Source of the DNA: an uncultured Myxococcales bacterium
GTDB taxonomy: Bacteria; Myxococcota_A; UBA9042
Direction: 5' to 3'
Assembly (NCBI GenBank): GCA_937910235.1
Contig: CALENB010000135.1
Coordinates: forward strand, 1 to 50,433
Length of the DNA stretch: 50,433 bases
The notes beneath the pieces are model-generated. The model was not told the DNA's origin. It saw only the letters and a program-made list of their open reading frames with translations, and did no database searches. Of this stretch, positions 22,620 to 31,584 are shown piece by piece. Position 1 is the first letter of the stretch; each line of letters begins with the position of its first letter. The position numbers were made by a program, and so were the translations under genes.

Positions 22620-23843
22620 ATGTCGACCGACCACGCCAGCACCCACGTCGTCACCCCTTGGACCGCCCTCACCCCGCCGCCCCGCGTGGATCCCTACGTC
22701 GATCTGAGCGAGTTCGAAGCCGACGGCGATCTGATGGTGCTCAACCTCGGGCCGCAGCATCCCAGCACCCACGGCGTCTTTCGCATCAAGCTCGTGCTCG
22801 ACGGCGAGGTCATCGTCAAAGCCGTGGGCTATCCGGGCTACCTGCATCGCGGTGTGGAGAAGCTCTGCGAGAAGCTCACCTTCGCCAACATCACGCCAAT
22901 CCTCGACAAGAACGACTACCTCGCGCCCATGACCAGCGAGCAGTGCTTCAACATGGCGCTGGAGAAGATCGCAGGGGTCGAGGTGCCGCGCCGTGGCCGT
23001 TGGATCCGGACCTTGCTCGCTGAGCTGCAGCGCATCGCGTCGCACCTGATCGCCATCGGCACCTTCGCCATGGACATCGGCGGCGCGATCGGCGGCGGCA
23101 CCAACCTGTTCATGTGGACGTTTCGCGAGCGCGAGCTGATCTTGAACGCCTTCGAGGAGCTCACTGGCTCGCGGTTTCACTACAACACGTCGTGTTTTGG
23201 TGGCCAGCGCCACGACCTGCCGGCGGGCTGGGATCTGGGGGTGATCAAGGCGCTCGACCAGATCGAGCGACGCATGGTGGAGTACGCCGACTTCGGTACG
23301 GCCAACCCCATCTTCGTCAACCGCTGCCGGGGAATCGGCGTGCTGGGGCGCGATCTAGCCCTGGAACTCGGCCTCTCAGGGCCCTTGGGTCGCGCCAGCG
23401 GCATCGACCACGACCTGCGCCGCGACGCGCCGTATCACTGCTACGACGAGCTGCAGATCAACGTGCCGGTGCTCACCGCGGGCGACTGCGAGGCGCGGTA
23501 TGACATCCGGGTGCAAGAGGTGCGCGAGAGCATTCGGTTGAGCCGGCAGCTGCTGGCGGGGGTGCCCGAGGGGCCGATCTGCAGCGAGAAACCCAACATT
23601 GGACCGACGTCCGTGCGGGTGAAGGGCGCGCCAGCCTACGTCGCGATCGAGGGCCCGCGCGGAGAGCTGGGGACGTTCCTCATCCCGACCGACAAAGGCA
23701 CCCAGCCCTACCGCATGAAGATCAGGCCGCCGAGCCTGCACGCCGTCGCGGTGGTGGAGCATCTGCTGCCGGGCAACAACCTGAGCGACGCGGTGGCCAT
23801 CCTCGGATCGCTGGATCCCATCATGGGGGAGGTTGACCGATGA
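22620..23843 (+). CDS. nuoD: NADH-quinone oxidoreductase subunit D
   Basis: This 407-residue 49-kDa-type subunit forms most of the quinone site with NuoB. Conserved stretches are NLGPQHPSTHGVFR (the His that contacts the quinone headgroup), GYPGYLHRGVEKL, KNDYLAPMTSEQCFN and ELQRIASHLIAIG. As in all complex I forms, the nickel ligands of the related hydrogenases are absent. The final GSLDPIMGEVDR is the standard C-terminus. It starts 6 bp after nuoC and overlaps nuoH by 4 bp (ATGA). Confidence 0.95.
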   Translation: MSTDHASTHVVTPWTALTPPPRVDPYVDLSEFEADGDLMVLNLGPQHPSTHGVFRIKLVLDGEVIVKAVGYPGYLHRGVEKLCEKLTFANITPILDKNDYLAPMTSEQCFNMALEKIAGVEVPRRGRWIRTLLAELQRIASHLIAIGTFAMDIGGAIGGGTNLFMWTFRERELILNAFEELTGSRFHYNTSCFGGQRHDLPAGWDLGVIKALDQIERRMVEYADFGTANPIFVNRCRGIGVLGRDLALELGLSGPLGRASGIDHDLRRDAPYHCYDELQINVPVLTAGDCEARYDIRVQEVRESIRLSRQLLAGVPEGPICSEKPNIGPTSVRVKGAPAYVAIEGPRGELGTFLIPTDKGTQPYRMKIRPPSLHAVAVVEHLLPGNNLSDAVAILGSLDPIMGEVDR

Positions 23844-24892
23844 CCGTCGCGTCCAACGCATCCAACAGCTTCATCATGAGCCTGCCCTCGCCGGTGCCGG
23901 AGATCCTGACCCACCCGGTCGGCCACGGCCTCGTGATGGGCACGATCATCCTCACGTTTTTCATGCTGATCAGCGCGTGGTCCATCTGGTTCGAGCGCCG
24001 CTTCGCTGGACGCATGCAGAGCCGCGTCGGGCCCAACGTGGTGGGACCCGCCGGCCTGCTGCAGCCCATCGCCGACGCCATCAAGTTGCTGCGCAAGGAG
24101 AACTTGGTGCCGAGCGGCGCTGACAAGGTGCTGTTTTGGCTGTCGCCACCCATGACGCTGTTTTTCACCCTCGCCACCCTCGCCGTGATCCCGCTCAGCG
24201 AGGACCTGCTCGTCGCCGAACTCGACATCGGACTGCTCTGGGTGCTCGCGTTCTCGGGCTTATTGCTCTTCCCGACGTGGATCGCCGGTTGGGCCAGCAA
24301 CAACAAGTACACCCTCTTCGCCTCGATGCGCGCCGTCGCCCAAGGCATCTCCTACGAGATCCCGCTCCTGTTCAGCGCCATCGTGCCGGTCGTGGTGGTC
24401 GGCTCCCTCAGCATCTCCGACATCGTGCGCTACCAGGGCGAGCACGGCTGGCTCCTGTTCTGGCCCTTGGGGCCCGGCGCCCTCGGCTTCCTCATCTTCT
24501 TCGTCGCCAGCTTGGCTGAGGCCAACCGCATCCCGTTTGACGTGCCCGAGGCCGAGAGCGAGCTCGTCGCCGGCGTCACCGTCGAGTACTCCGGCATGAT
24601 GTACGGCCTCTTCCCGATGACGGAGTACGTGCACACCCTCATCACCAGCGCCCTCGCCTCGGCCCTGTTCCTCGGCGGCTGGTACGGCCCGTTCGGCTGG
24701 GCCCCCGGCGTGCACTGGATGGTCGGCAAGACCTTGTTTCTCTTCTTCGTCATCTTCTGGGCGCGCTGGTCCTTGGTGCGCTTCCGCAGCGACCAGCTGA
24801 TGCGCCTGTGCTGGGTCTGGTTGGTGCCGCTGAGCCTGCTCTGTGTCTGCGGCGCCGCGCTCTGGGTCGTCTATGTAGGAGGCGTGGCATGA
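23840..24892 (+). CDS. nuoH: NADH-quinone oxidoreductase subunit H
   Basis: This 350-residue membrane subunit has about eight helices and links the quinone cavity to the proton channels. Signature segments are ERRFAGRMQSRVGPNVVGP, LLQPIADAIKLLRKE, ASMRAVAQGISYEIPL and EANRIPFDVPEAESELVAG, all close to consensus. The N-terminus overlaps nuoD (ATGA) and the C-terminus overlaps nuoI (ATGA). The absence of nuoG between nuoD and nuoH is notable, because in E. coli nuoE, nuoF and nuoG lie there. Confidence 0.95.
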   Translation: MTVASNASNSFIMSLPSPVPEILTHPVGHGLVMGTIILTFFMLISAWSIWFERRFAGRMQSRVGPNVVGPAGLLQPIADAIKLLRKENLVPSGADKVLFWLSPPMTLFFTLATLAVIPLSEDLLVAELDIGLLWVLAFSGLLLFPTWIAGWASNNKYTLFASMRAVAQGISYEIPLLFSAIVPVVVVGSLSISDIVRYQGEHGWLLFWPLGPGALGFLIFFVASLAEANRIPFDVPEAESELVAGVTVEYSGMMYGLFPMTEYVHTLITSALASALFLGGWYGPFGWAPGVHWMVGKTLFLFFVIFWARWSLVRFRSDQLMRLCWVWLVPLSLLCVCGAALWVVYVGGVA

Positions 24893-25599
24893 AGACGCTG
24901 ATCTACTCGCTGCGATCGATGGCCATCGCCCTGCGAAACGCGATTCGTCCGCCGACGACCGAGGGTTTCGGGTATCCGGAGCGCGTGCGGCCGGAGCGCT
25001 ATCGCAACTCGTTTGCGCTGGTCCACGAGCCCGTTGGCCCCGACACGCCCGAGAGCGGCCCTGAAGAGGCTTGCATCGGCTGCCGCAAGTGCGAGCTGAT
25101 CTGTCCGAGCGAGATCATCGTGGTGACACCAGCCGGCAAGGCCGTCTCGCCCACCACCGGCAAAAAGCGCGGCTATCTCGAGAGCTTCATCCTCGACATG
25201 AACGCCTGCATCTTCTGCGAGCTGTGTGTGCAGGTCTGCCCGACCGACGCCATCGTGATGTGCCAGGAGCCCACCGCGCCGGTGTTCTTTCGCGAAGACC
25301 TGCTGCTCACGCGCGAGAAGCTCTACGCCAACGAGCACCAGCGCACGCCGGCGTGGGCCACCGGCGCCAAGCTGGTCGACATGCAAGATCCCGACAAACT
25401 CAGCCCGGAGCAGCAAGCCGCCAAAGACGCGCTCGCTGCAGAAGCTGCTGCCAAAAAGGCTGAGCTTGCCGCCGCCGCCGCTGCCGCCGCCTCCGCCGCC
25501 GCCGCCGAAGCCGCCGAACCAGCGCTCGTCTCCGAGGTCGACAAATCAGCCTCGGAGCCACCTGAAACGCCCGCCGAAGGCGCCGAGGAGGTCAACTAA
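24889..25599 (+). CDS. nuoI: NADH-quinone oxidoreductase subunit I
   Basis: This 8Fe ferredoxin-type subunit carries clusters N6a and N6b, which relay electrons to N2. The ligands are Cys62, 65, 68 and 72 (CIGCRKCELICP) and Cys107, 110, 113 and 117 (CIFCELCVQVCP). The 236-residue protein has an unusual C-terminal extension of about 70 residues: an Ala/Lys/Glu-rich helix with a run of eight alanines, then an acidic tail. The start is the ATG at 24889, with GGAGG upstream and an ATGA overlap with nuoH; the open frame from 24808 is inside nuoH. Its stop shares one base with the nuoJ start (TAATG). Confidence 0.93.
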   Translation: MKTLIYSLRSMAIALRNAIRPPTTEGFGYPERVRPERYRNSFALVHEPVGPDTPESGPEEACIGCRKCELICPSEIIVVTPAGKAVSPTTGKKRGYLESFILDMNACIFCELCVQVCPTDAIVMCQEPTAPVFFREDLLLTREKLYANEHQRTPAWATGAKLVDMQDPDKLSPEQQAAKDALAAEAAAKKAELAAAAAAAASAAAAEAAEPALVSEVDKSASEPPETPAEGAEEVN

Positions 25600-26087
25600 T
25601 GCTAGGCATCGTCGCGCTCAGCCTCATCGCCCTCTGCATCTTTGGCGCCGGACTCATGGCCGTCCGCAGCGGCAACTTGGTGCACTCGGTGTTGTGGCTC
25701 GCCGTCGCCCTCGCCAGCACGTCGGCGATGTACCTCGTCGTCGGCGCCACGTTCCTCTCGGCGGTTCAGATCATCCTCTACACCGGCGGCGTAATCACCC
25801 TGATGCTGTTTGGCGTGATGCTCACCGACCGCAACGAGACCACCAAGATCGGCAACCCCAGCGGCCGCAGAGCCCTCGGCGCCATCACCGCGTTGGCCAT
25901 GTTTGGTCTCATCGTCGCGGCCGTCTCGCAGACTGATTTCCTGGGCGGCGGCGGCACCCTAGTCGACACCCAAGCCCTCGGCCGCGCCCTGCTCACCGAC
26001 CACCTCCTGGCCTTCGAGGCCCTGTCGATGTTGCTGCTCGCCGCCATGCTCGCCGCCATCGTCGTCGCCCGCAGGAGGGACCCATGA
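25599..26087 (+). CDS. nuoJ: NADH-quinone oxidoreductase subunit J
   Basis: This 162-residue membrane subunit has five predicted helices. The conserved segment LVVGATFLSAVQIILYTGGVITLMLFGVML contains the Tyr/Gly-rich third helix of the family (here AVQIILYTGGVITLMLF). It lies between NuoH and NuoK in the membrane arm. A Shine-Dalgarno GAGGAGG precedes the TAATG junction with nuoI, and the gene overlaps nuoK by 4 bp. Confidence 0.94.
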   Translation: MLGIVALSLIALCIFGAGLMAVRSGNLVHSVLWLAVALASTSAMYLVVGATFLSAVQIILYTGGVITLMLFGVMLTDRNETTKIGNPSGRRALGAITALAMFGLIVAAVSQTDFLGGGGTLVDTQALGRALLTDHLLAFEALSMLLLAAMLAAIVVARRRDP

Positions 26088-26401
26088 TCCCGGTCAATGG
26101 AGAGGTCCTGCAGCTGCTGCTGATCTTGGGCGCCGGGCTCTTTGCCTTGGGCCTGTACGGCGTGCTGACCCGTAAAAATACGATCGGCCTGCTCATCGGC
26201 CTCGAGCTGATGGCCAACGCCGTCAACCTCAACCTGGTCGCCTTCGGTCGCTATCACGGCGGCACCGACGGCCAGGTCTTCACCCTGTTCACCATCGCGC
26301 TCACGGTCGCCGAAGTGGCCGTCGGTCTCGCGCTTGTCATCTTGCTGCATCGCTCGCGTCGCTCCACTGATCTGGACGCCGCCGCTGACTTGCACGGCTG
26401 A
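26084..26401 (+). CDS. nuoK: NADH-quinone oxidoreductase subunit K
   Basis: This 105-residue, three-helix membrane subunit contains two conserved membrane Glu residues that relay protons, in LLIGLELMANAVNLNLVAF and in ALTVAEVAVGLALVILL. Size and spacing match the family closely. It overlaps nuoJ (ATGA) and is followed after 17 bp by nuoL, which has its own Shine-Dalgarno sequence. Confidence 0.95.
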   Translation: MIPVNGEVLQLLLILGAGLFALGLYGVLTRKNTIGLLIGLELMANAVNLNLVAFGRYHGGTDGQVFTLFTIALTVAEVAVGLALVILLHRSRRSTDLDAAADLHG

Positions 26402-26418
26402 CGCCCCGGAGGATCCGC

Positions 26419-28263
26419 GTGACTCACGACCTGCTAGCGCTGCTCGCCCTGTTGTCGCCCCTCGTGGCGGCCGTGGTGCTGTTCATCATCGCCCCGCTGC
26501 GCGTGCGCGGCGCGGTCTCGGCCGCCCTCACCATCGGCGCTACCAGCGTCTCCCTCGTCGCGTCGGTGCTCCTCGCCGCGGCGCGCATGTTTGGCGCCAC
26601 GGCGCCCAACGTCGATCTGCAGCTGGCCTGGCTGCCGGGCGGCGCTCAGACGCTGGCCACCGTCGGTGTCTACGTCGATCCCGTCGCCGCGCCGATGATG
26701 GTCGTCGTCGCCCTCGTCGCCCTCTGCGTCCAGGTCTATTCCGTTGGTTATCTGGGCCACGAGCCGAGCCGCGACCGCGGTCGCTACTTCGCCTACCACG
26801 CCCTCTTCGCCTTCTCGATGCTCGGTCTGGTCATGGCGCCGAACCTGCTGCAGCTCTTTGTCTGCTGGGAGCTGGTCGGCCTCGCCTCGTATCTGCTCAT
26901 CGGCTACTACTGGACCAAACCCTCCGCCGGTCAGGCCGCGCTCAAAGCCTTCTGGGTCACTAAGTTCGCCGACATGGGCCTCATGCTGGGTCTCATGGTG
27001 CTCTACGTGAAGACCGGCGGTTTTGACTGGAACGTGCCGGTCGGCCAGGCCCTCATGACGGCTGACGCAGAGACCATCGCCGGCCTGTTCTTCCTCGCCG
27101 TGGTCGGAAAATCAGCGCAGTTCCCCATGCACATCTGGCTACCGGACGCCATGGAGGGGCCCACACCCGTCTCGGCGCTGCTGCACGCCGCCACCATGGT
27201 CGCCGCCGGCGTGTACCTCATCGTGCGGGCGTATCCCATCTTCATGCTCGCGCCGACGGTGCTGACGGTGATGGTCTACCTCGGCGCCTTCACCGCGCTG
27301 TTCGCCGCCGTCGTCGCGGTGTTTCAAGACGACATCAAAAAGGTGCTCGCCTTCTCCACCTGCTCGCAGCTCGGCTACATGGTCGCCGCGCTGGGCACCG
27401 GCTCCATGGTCAGCGGCTACTTCCACCTCACGACGCATGCGTTTTTCAAGGCGCTGCTCTTCCTCACCGCCGGCTCGCTCATCCACGCCGTGCACAGCAA
27501 CAGCCTGCACGACATGGGCGGCCTCTGGGCCAAGATGAAGCCCACCGGCATCCTGCTCATCATCGGCTCGCTGGCCCTCGCCGGCTTCCCCATGACCGCA
27601 GGCTTCTTCTCCAAAGATCTCATCCTCGAGGAGCTGCTCCACGCCGGCCACTACCTCCCGCTCGGCGCCGCCATCCTCGCCGCCGGTCTGACCGCGTTCT
27701 ACATGACCCGGGTGGTCATGCTGTCGCTCTTCGGCGCGCCCTCCGAAGCCGCTGAGCACGCCCACGAGAGCCCCGCCGTCATGCTCGCGCCGATGGTCCT
27801 GCTCGCCGTCCTCGCCCTGGCCGGTGGTCTGCTACACGGTGATTTTGCCCGGATGGCTGGGGTAGAAGCGGCCTTTCACGTCACCCCGGTCGGTGTCGTC
27901 GCGACGCTCGTCGGGTTCTCTGGCATCGGTCTTGGCCTCTGGCGCTTCTCGCCCGGCCGCCGCACCGCGATCGGGACGCAGTGGGTCAGCGCGCCGATGC
28001 GTTTGCTGACGTGGCTGACCGCCAGCAAGCCGGTCGACGTCTTCTTCGCCGGGTTCTATCGCCAAGCCATGCTGCGCGCCGCCGCCGGTATCGCGTGGTT
28101 TGATCGCTACATCATCGACGCCCTCATCAACCTGAGCGGCTGGGCCGTGCTGCGGGGCGCTGAGCGCTTTCGCGAGCTACAGACCGGCCAACCCACAGAC
28201 TACGTGTACGCGGTCGTCGGCGGCTTGATCGTCCTGACGGCCATGGGGGTGTTCACCGCATGA
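26419..28263 (+). CDS. nuoL: NADH-quinone oxidoreductase subunit L
   Basis: This 614-residue antiporter-like subunit is the distal proton pump of complex I and includes the long lateral helix at its C-terminus. Conserved elements are FVCWELVGLASYLLIGYYW (channel Glu), VGKSAQFPMHIWLPDAMEGPTPVSALLHAATMV and KKVLAFSTCSQLGYM (channel Lys), with TTHAFFKALLFLTAGS after them. The start codon is GTG with CGGAGGA 6 bases upstream. It overlaps nuoM by 4 bp. Confidence 0.95.
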   Translation: MTHDLLALLALLSPLVAAVVLFIIAPLRVRGAVSAALTIGATSVSLVASVLLAAARMFGATAPNVDLQLAWLPGGAQTLATVGVYVDPVAAPMMVVVALVALCVQVYSVGYLGHEPSRDRGRYFAYHALFAFSMLGLVMAPNLLQLFVCWELVGLASYLLIGYYWTKPSAGQAALKAFWVTKFADMGLMLGLMVLYVKTGGFDWNVPVGQALMTADAETIAGLFFLAVVGKSAQFPMHIWLPDAMEGPTPVSALLHAATMVAAGVYLIVRAYPIFMLAPTVLTVMVYLGAFTALFAAVVAVFQDDIKKVLAFSTCSQLGYMVAALGTGSMVSGYFHLTTHAFFKALLFLTAGSLIHAVHSNSLHDMGGLWAKMKPTGILLIIGSLALAGFPMTAGFFSKDLILEELLHAGHYLPLGAAILAAGLTAFYMTRVVMLSLFGAPSEAAEHAHESPAVMLAPMVLLAVLALAGGLLHGDFARMAGVEAAFHVTPVGVVATLVGFSGIGLGLWRFSPGRRTAIGTQWVSAPMRLLTWLTASKPVDVFFAGFYRQAMLRAAAGIAWFDRYIIDALINLSGWAVLRGAERFRELQTGQPTDYVYAVVGGLIVLTAMGVFTA

Positions 28264-29846
28264 TGCACGAACTGACCGCCACGCTGCGCCCCATCCTCGC
28301 CACGCTGCCGCTGCTGCACATCGTCGTCGCCGCGCCCTTTGTCGGTGCGATGCTGCTGCTCTTCATCAACGACTCCCGCCCGACCACCGTGCGCGTCATC
28401 GGCGTCGTCGCCTCGGCCATCAGCATGGTCGCCTCGTTTGCGATCGCCATCGCCTACGACATGGCGGCGGGCGGCGTGCAGATGACGTCCGAGCTCGCCC
28501 TGGTGCCCTCCCTCGGCATCAACCTCAGCCTCGGCGTCGACGGCTGGGGCGTCAGCCTCCTGATCCTCACCGGCCTCATCATGTTCGCGGGCGCCTGGGC
28601 GTCGTGGACGGTGAAAACCCGGGGCCGCGAGTTCTATTTGATGCTCCTGGTCCTGGTTACCGGCGTCTTCGGCGTGTTTGTCAGCTTGGATCTGTTCGTC
28701 TTCTTCTTGTTCTACGAGATCGCCGTCCTGCCGATGTACCTGCTCATCGGCATCTGGGGATCCTCCAACAAGGTCGCCGACGCCGGGCCCTTCAAGTTCA
28801 TCTGGAAGCTGCTCGACATCGGTGGCAAAGAATACGCCGCGATGAAACTCACGCTGATGCTGCTCATCGGCTCGGCCCTCATCGTCGCCGCCATGGCCGC
28901 GATGTACATCGAGGCCGGCTCGACGAGCTTCGATCTGCGCCACCTCGAAAAGACCCGCTTCTCCCTCGGTCTGCAGCTCTGGGCCTTCCCCGCGCTGTGG
29001 GTCGGGTTCGGTACGCTGGCCGGCATCTGGCCCTTCCACACCTGGTCGCCAGATGGCCACGCCTCGGCGCCGACCGCGGTCTCCATGCTGCACGCGGGTG
29101 TGTTGATGAAGCTCGGCGCGTTCGGCGTCATGCGCATCGGCATGGTGCTGCTGCCCGAAGGCGCGCGGGAGTGGGCGTGGCTGGTCGGTGGCGTCGCGGC
29201 GATCAACATCCTCTACGGCGCGTTTGCGGCCATGGCGCAGAAGGATCTCAAGTACATCATCGCCTACAGCTCGGTGTCCCACATGGGCGTGGTGATGCTC
29301 GGCGCCGCGACGATGACGGTGAACGGCTGGAACGGCGCGGTCTACCAGATGTTCGCCCACGGCCTGATGACCGGCCTGTTCTTCGCCCTCGTCGGTCTCA
29401 TCTACGAGCAAGCGCACAGCCGCTGGATCCCTGATTTTGGGGGCTTTGCGAAGAAGCAGCCCTACATCGCCGCTTTTTTCACCCTCGGCTGTCTCAGCTC
29501 GCTCGGCTTGCCGGGCCTGGCCGGCTTTGTCGCAGAGTGGCTCGTCTTCCTCGGCGCTTGGCAGAGCCCGCACGCGTGGTGGGCCATCATCGGTTTGCTC
29601 GGCGCCTGGATCACCGCCATTTACGTCCTGCGCGCCACCCGCCGCATCTTCTGGGGCCCAGCGCCGGACGAGAAGTGGACCGACATCCGCGATCCCCGCG
29701 GCACCGAGTGGGTCGCCCTGTGGATGCTCGGCCTCGCCCTGGTGCTCTTTGGCGCGGTGCCGAGCTTGATCTTGGACTTCATCGACGTCACCACCGTGGA
29801 GACCTTGCCGCGTGTCGCCAACGCCGCGCTGGAGGTGCTGCGATGA
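28260..29846 (+). CDS. nuoM: NADH-quinone oxidoreductase subunit M
   Basis: This 528-residue antiporter-like proton-pumping subunit has fourteen predicted helices. Family motifs are FFLFYEIAVLPMYLLIGIWG, GFGTLAGIWPFHTWSPDGHA and DLKYIIAYSSVSHMGVV, and the essential membrane Glu (FYE) and Lys (DLKYI) are present. ATGA overlaps join it to nuoL and nuoN. An antisense frame of 457 codons covers the gene but has no recognisable product. Confidence 0.95.
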   Translation: MMHELTATLRPILATLPLLHIVVAAPFVGAMLLLFINDSRPTTVRVIGVVASAISMVASFAIAIAYDMAAGGVQMTSELALVPSLGINLSLGVDGWGVSLLILTGLIMFAGAWASWTVKTRGREFYLMLLVLVTGVFGVFVSLDLFVFFLFYEIAVLPMYLLIGIWGSSNKVADAGPFKFIWKLLDIGGKEYAAMKLTLMLLIGSALIVAAMAAMYIEAGSTSFDLRHLEKTRFSLGLQLWAFPALWVGFGTLAGIWPFHTWSPDGHASAPTAVSMLHAGVLMKLGAFGVMRIGMVLLPEGAREWAWLVGGVAAINILYGAFAAMAQKDLKYIIAYSSVSHMGVVMLGAATMTVNGWNGAVYQMFAHGLMTGLFFALVGLIYEQAHSRWIPDFGGFAKKQPYIAAFFTLGCLSSLGLPGLAGFVAEWLVFLGAWQSPHAWWAIIGLLGAWITAIYVLRATRRIFWGPAPDEKWTDIRDPRGTEWVALWMLGLALVLFGAVPSLILDFIDVTTVETLPRVANAALEVLR

Positions 29847-31429
29847 GCGCCGTAGCCAATGGATTCGCAGCCCTGGATGGCATTGAGATCTTGGCCGTCG
29901 ACGGTCTGCTCGCCGTCAGCGCGCTGGGGCTGCTGCTGGTTGACGTAGCCATGCCCGCCGGCAACAAACGCGTGATCGGCTACGGCGCGCTGCTGCTGCT
30001 CGGGCTGGCCTTCGCCGCGACCTTCACCCTCGACCTGACCGGCACCGCGCTCAGCGGCGCCTACGTCGGCGACGGTTTTGCGATCTGGTGCAAGCGCATC
30101 TTCATCGGCGCCGGATTTTTCGGGGTGTTAGGTGGCCTCGACAGCACCGCGCGCATCGGTCCGCGTCGCCAAGGCGAGTACTACCAGCTGCTGCTGATGA
30201 GCGTGCTCGGCATGACCCTGCTCGCCGGCGCGCGCGACCTCATCTTGCTGATGGTCAGTTTTGAGCTCATGAGCCTGCCGCTCTACGCCATGGCTGCCTG
30301 GGGTGGGATCGGCAACTATCCGGAGCAAAAAGGCCCGATTCCCGGGATGACCATGCCGTCCAAGCGACGCTGGCATCGCCCCGCCGAGGCTGGTCTCAAG
30401 CTCTACCTCGTCGGCGCCGTGTCGACCGTGGTGGCGCTCTACGGCATCAGCCTCGTCTTTGGTCTCGGCGGCTCGACGCGCTTCGCGGTCCTCGCCACGA
30501 CCCTCACCGGCGGCCCGCTGCTCACCCTCGCCGTCGCCATGATCGTCGCCGGGTTCGCCTTCAAGATCGGCGCCGCGCCGTTTCACATGTGGGTGCCGGA
30601 CACCTACGAGGGCGCGAGCACGCCGTTTGTCGCCTTCCTCAGCGTCGCCCCCAAAGCCGCCGGATTCGCGGCCCTCGTGCAGCTGCTGCTCGGGCCCCTC
30701 GCTGGGATGGCCGCCACCTGGACCACCTTGGTGGTGGTGCTGATCGTCGTCAGCTTGCTCGTTGGCAACCTGATGGCGGTGCCGCAGCAGAACATCAAAC
30801 GCATGCTGGGCTTCTCCGGTGTGGCGCAGATGGGGTTTGGCCTGATGGCGTTGCTGGCCGCCGGCTCCGTCACCGCCCACGACGTCGCATCACGCGGCGT
30901 CCGCCCCGAAGGTCTCGCGACGCTGCTGTTCTTCCTGGCGGCCTACATGGTCGCCAACATGGGCGCGTTCTTCACGGTCGAAGCCGTCGCAGCAGCTGGC
31001 TATACGCCCGGAAAGCCGGCCGATGAGCGCGATGACGACGACACCTTGCCGACCTTCGCCGGCCTGCATTCGCGGTCGCCTGCGCTGGCGCTGGCGGGGC
31101 TGCTCTTCGTGCTGAGCCTCGGCGGTATCCCGTTCGCCGTCGGCTTCTGGGCCAAGGTGTGGGTGCTGCTCAGCCTGTGGGCGGCCGGCTTTGGCTGGCT
31201 GGTTGTGATGGCCGCTGCGTTGTCAGCCGCGGGCCTGTTTTACTACCTGCAGGTGGCGCGCTCGATGTACATGAAAGCCCCGGTGGGCGCGGATGGCACG
31301 ACCCTTCCCGCCGTGAAGGTCGGCGGCGGGCTGCTGCTGGCCATCGTGCTGCTGGCGTTGCTGACCATGGGCGTTGGCCTGTTCCCTGGCCCCGTCATGG
31401 AGGCCGCTCGCATCGCCGCTGGGCTGTGA
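29843..31429 (+). CDS. nuoN: NADH-quinone oxidoreductase subunit N
   Basis: This is the third antiporter-like subunit, 528 residues, next to NuoK in the membrane arm. Recognisable parts are LLMVSFELMSLPLYAMAAWG (channel Glu), FKIGAAPFHMWVPDTYEGA, APKAAGFAALVQLLL and IKRMLGFSGVAQMGF (channel Lys). The correct start is the ATG at 29843, overlapping the nuoM stop; the same frame is open back to 29537 but that part lies inside nuoM. An acidic insertion (ADERDDDDTLPTFAGL) replaces the shorter loop of E. coli NuoN. It closes the operon; no clear terminator follows. Confidence 0.95.
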   Translation: MSAVANGFAALDGIEILAVDGLLAVSALGLLLVDVAMPAGNKRVIGYGALLLLGLAFAATFTLDLTGTALSGAYVGDGFAIWCKRIFIGAGFFGVLGGLDSTARIGPRRQGEYYQLLLMSVLGMTLLAGARDLILLMVSFELMSLPLYAMAAWGGIGNYPEQKGPIPGMTMPSKRRWHRPAEAGLKLYLVGAVSTVVALYGISLVFGLGGSTRFAVLATTLTGGPLLTLAVAMIVAGFAFKIGAAPFHMWVPDTYEGASTPFVAFLSVAPKAAGFAALVQLLLGPLAGMAATWTTLVVVLIVVSLLVGNLMAVPQQNIKRMLGFSGVAQMGFGLMALLAAGSVTAHDVASRGVRPEGLATLLFFLAAYMVANMGAFFTVEAVAAAGYTPGKPADERDDDDTLPTFAGLHSRSPALALAGLLFVLSLGGIPFAVGFWAKVWVLLSLWAAGFGWLVVMAAALSAAGLFYYLQVARSMYMKAPVGADGTTLPAVKVGGGLLLAIVLLALLTMGVGLFPGPVMEAARIAAGL

Positions 31430-31552
31430 GGGGCAACGACAGCTGACGACCCGTCACGGCAACATTCGGCCGCCGACGAGACGCCTCTGCCTACATTGAT
31501 CTGCGGTAGCCCAAGTGAGCGATGGCGCGCGCTGGGTCGTGAATTAGGGCCT

Positions 31553-31570
31553 GTCGGTCATCGCACCGAC
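31553..31570 (+). promoter_or_regulatory. Perfect inverted repeat just before a ribosome binding site
   Basis: GTCGGT (31553-31558) and ACCGAC (31565-31570) form a 6-bp stem with a 6-base loop. It ends directly before the Shine-Dalgarno region GGTGAGGTGG of the gene at 31585. It could be an operator or an RNA hairpin acting on translation, or chance. Confidence 0.3.
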
Positions 31571-31584
31571 GGTGAGGTGGCGTC

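Noticed and set aside
22620-23843. Membrane-bound hydrogenase large subunit instead of NuoD
   Set aside because: The nickel-binding CxxC pairs are absent and all neighbours are complex I subunits.
28200-29573. 457-codon minus-strand frame across nuoM
   Set aside because: It is a charged, low-complexity shadow of nuoM, with no recognisable domain.
29537-29842. N-terminal extension of NuoN
   Set aside because: This stretch lies inside nuoM in another frame; the ATG at 29843 with the ATGA overlap is the normal start.
31430-31552. Rho-independent terminator after nuoN
   Set aside because: No stem followed by a T run could be found; only short GC matches.
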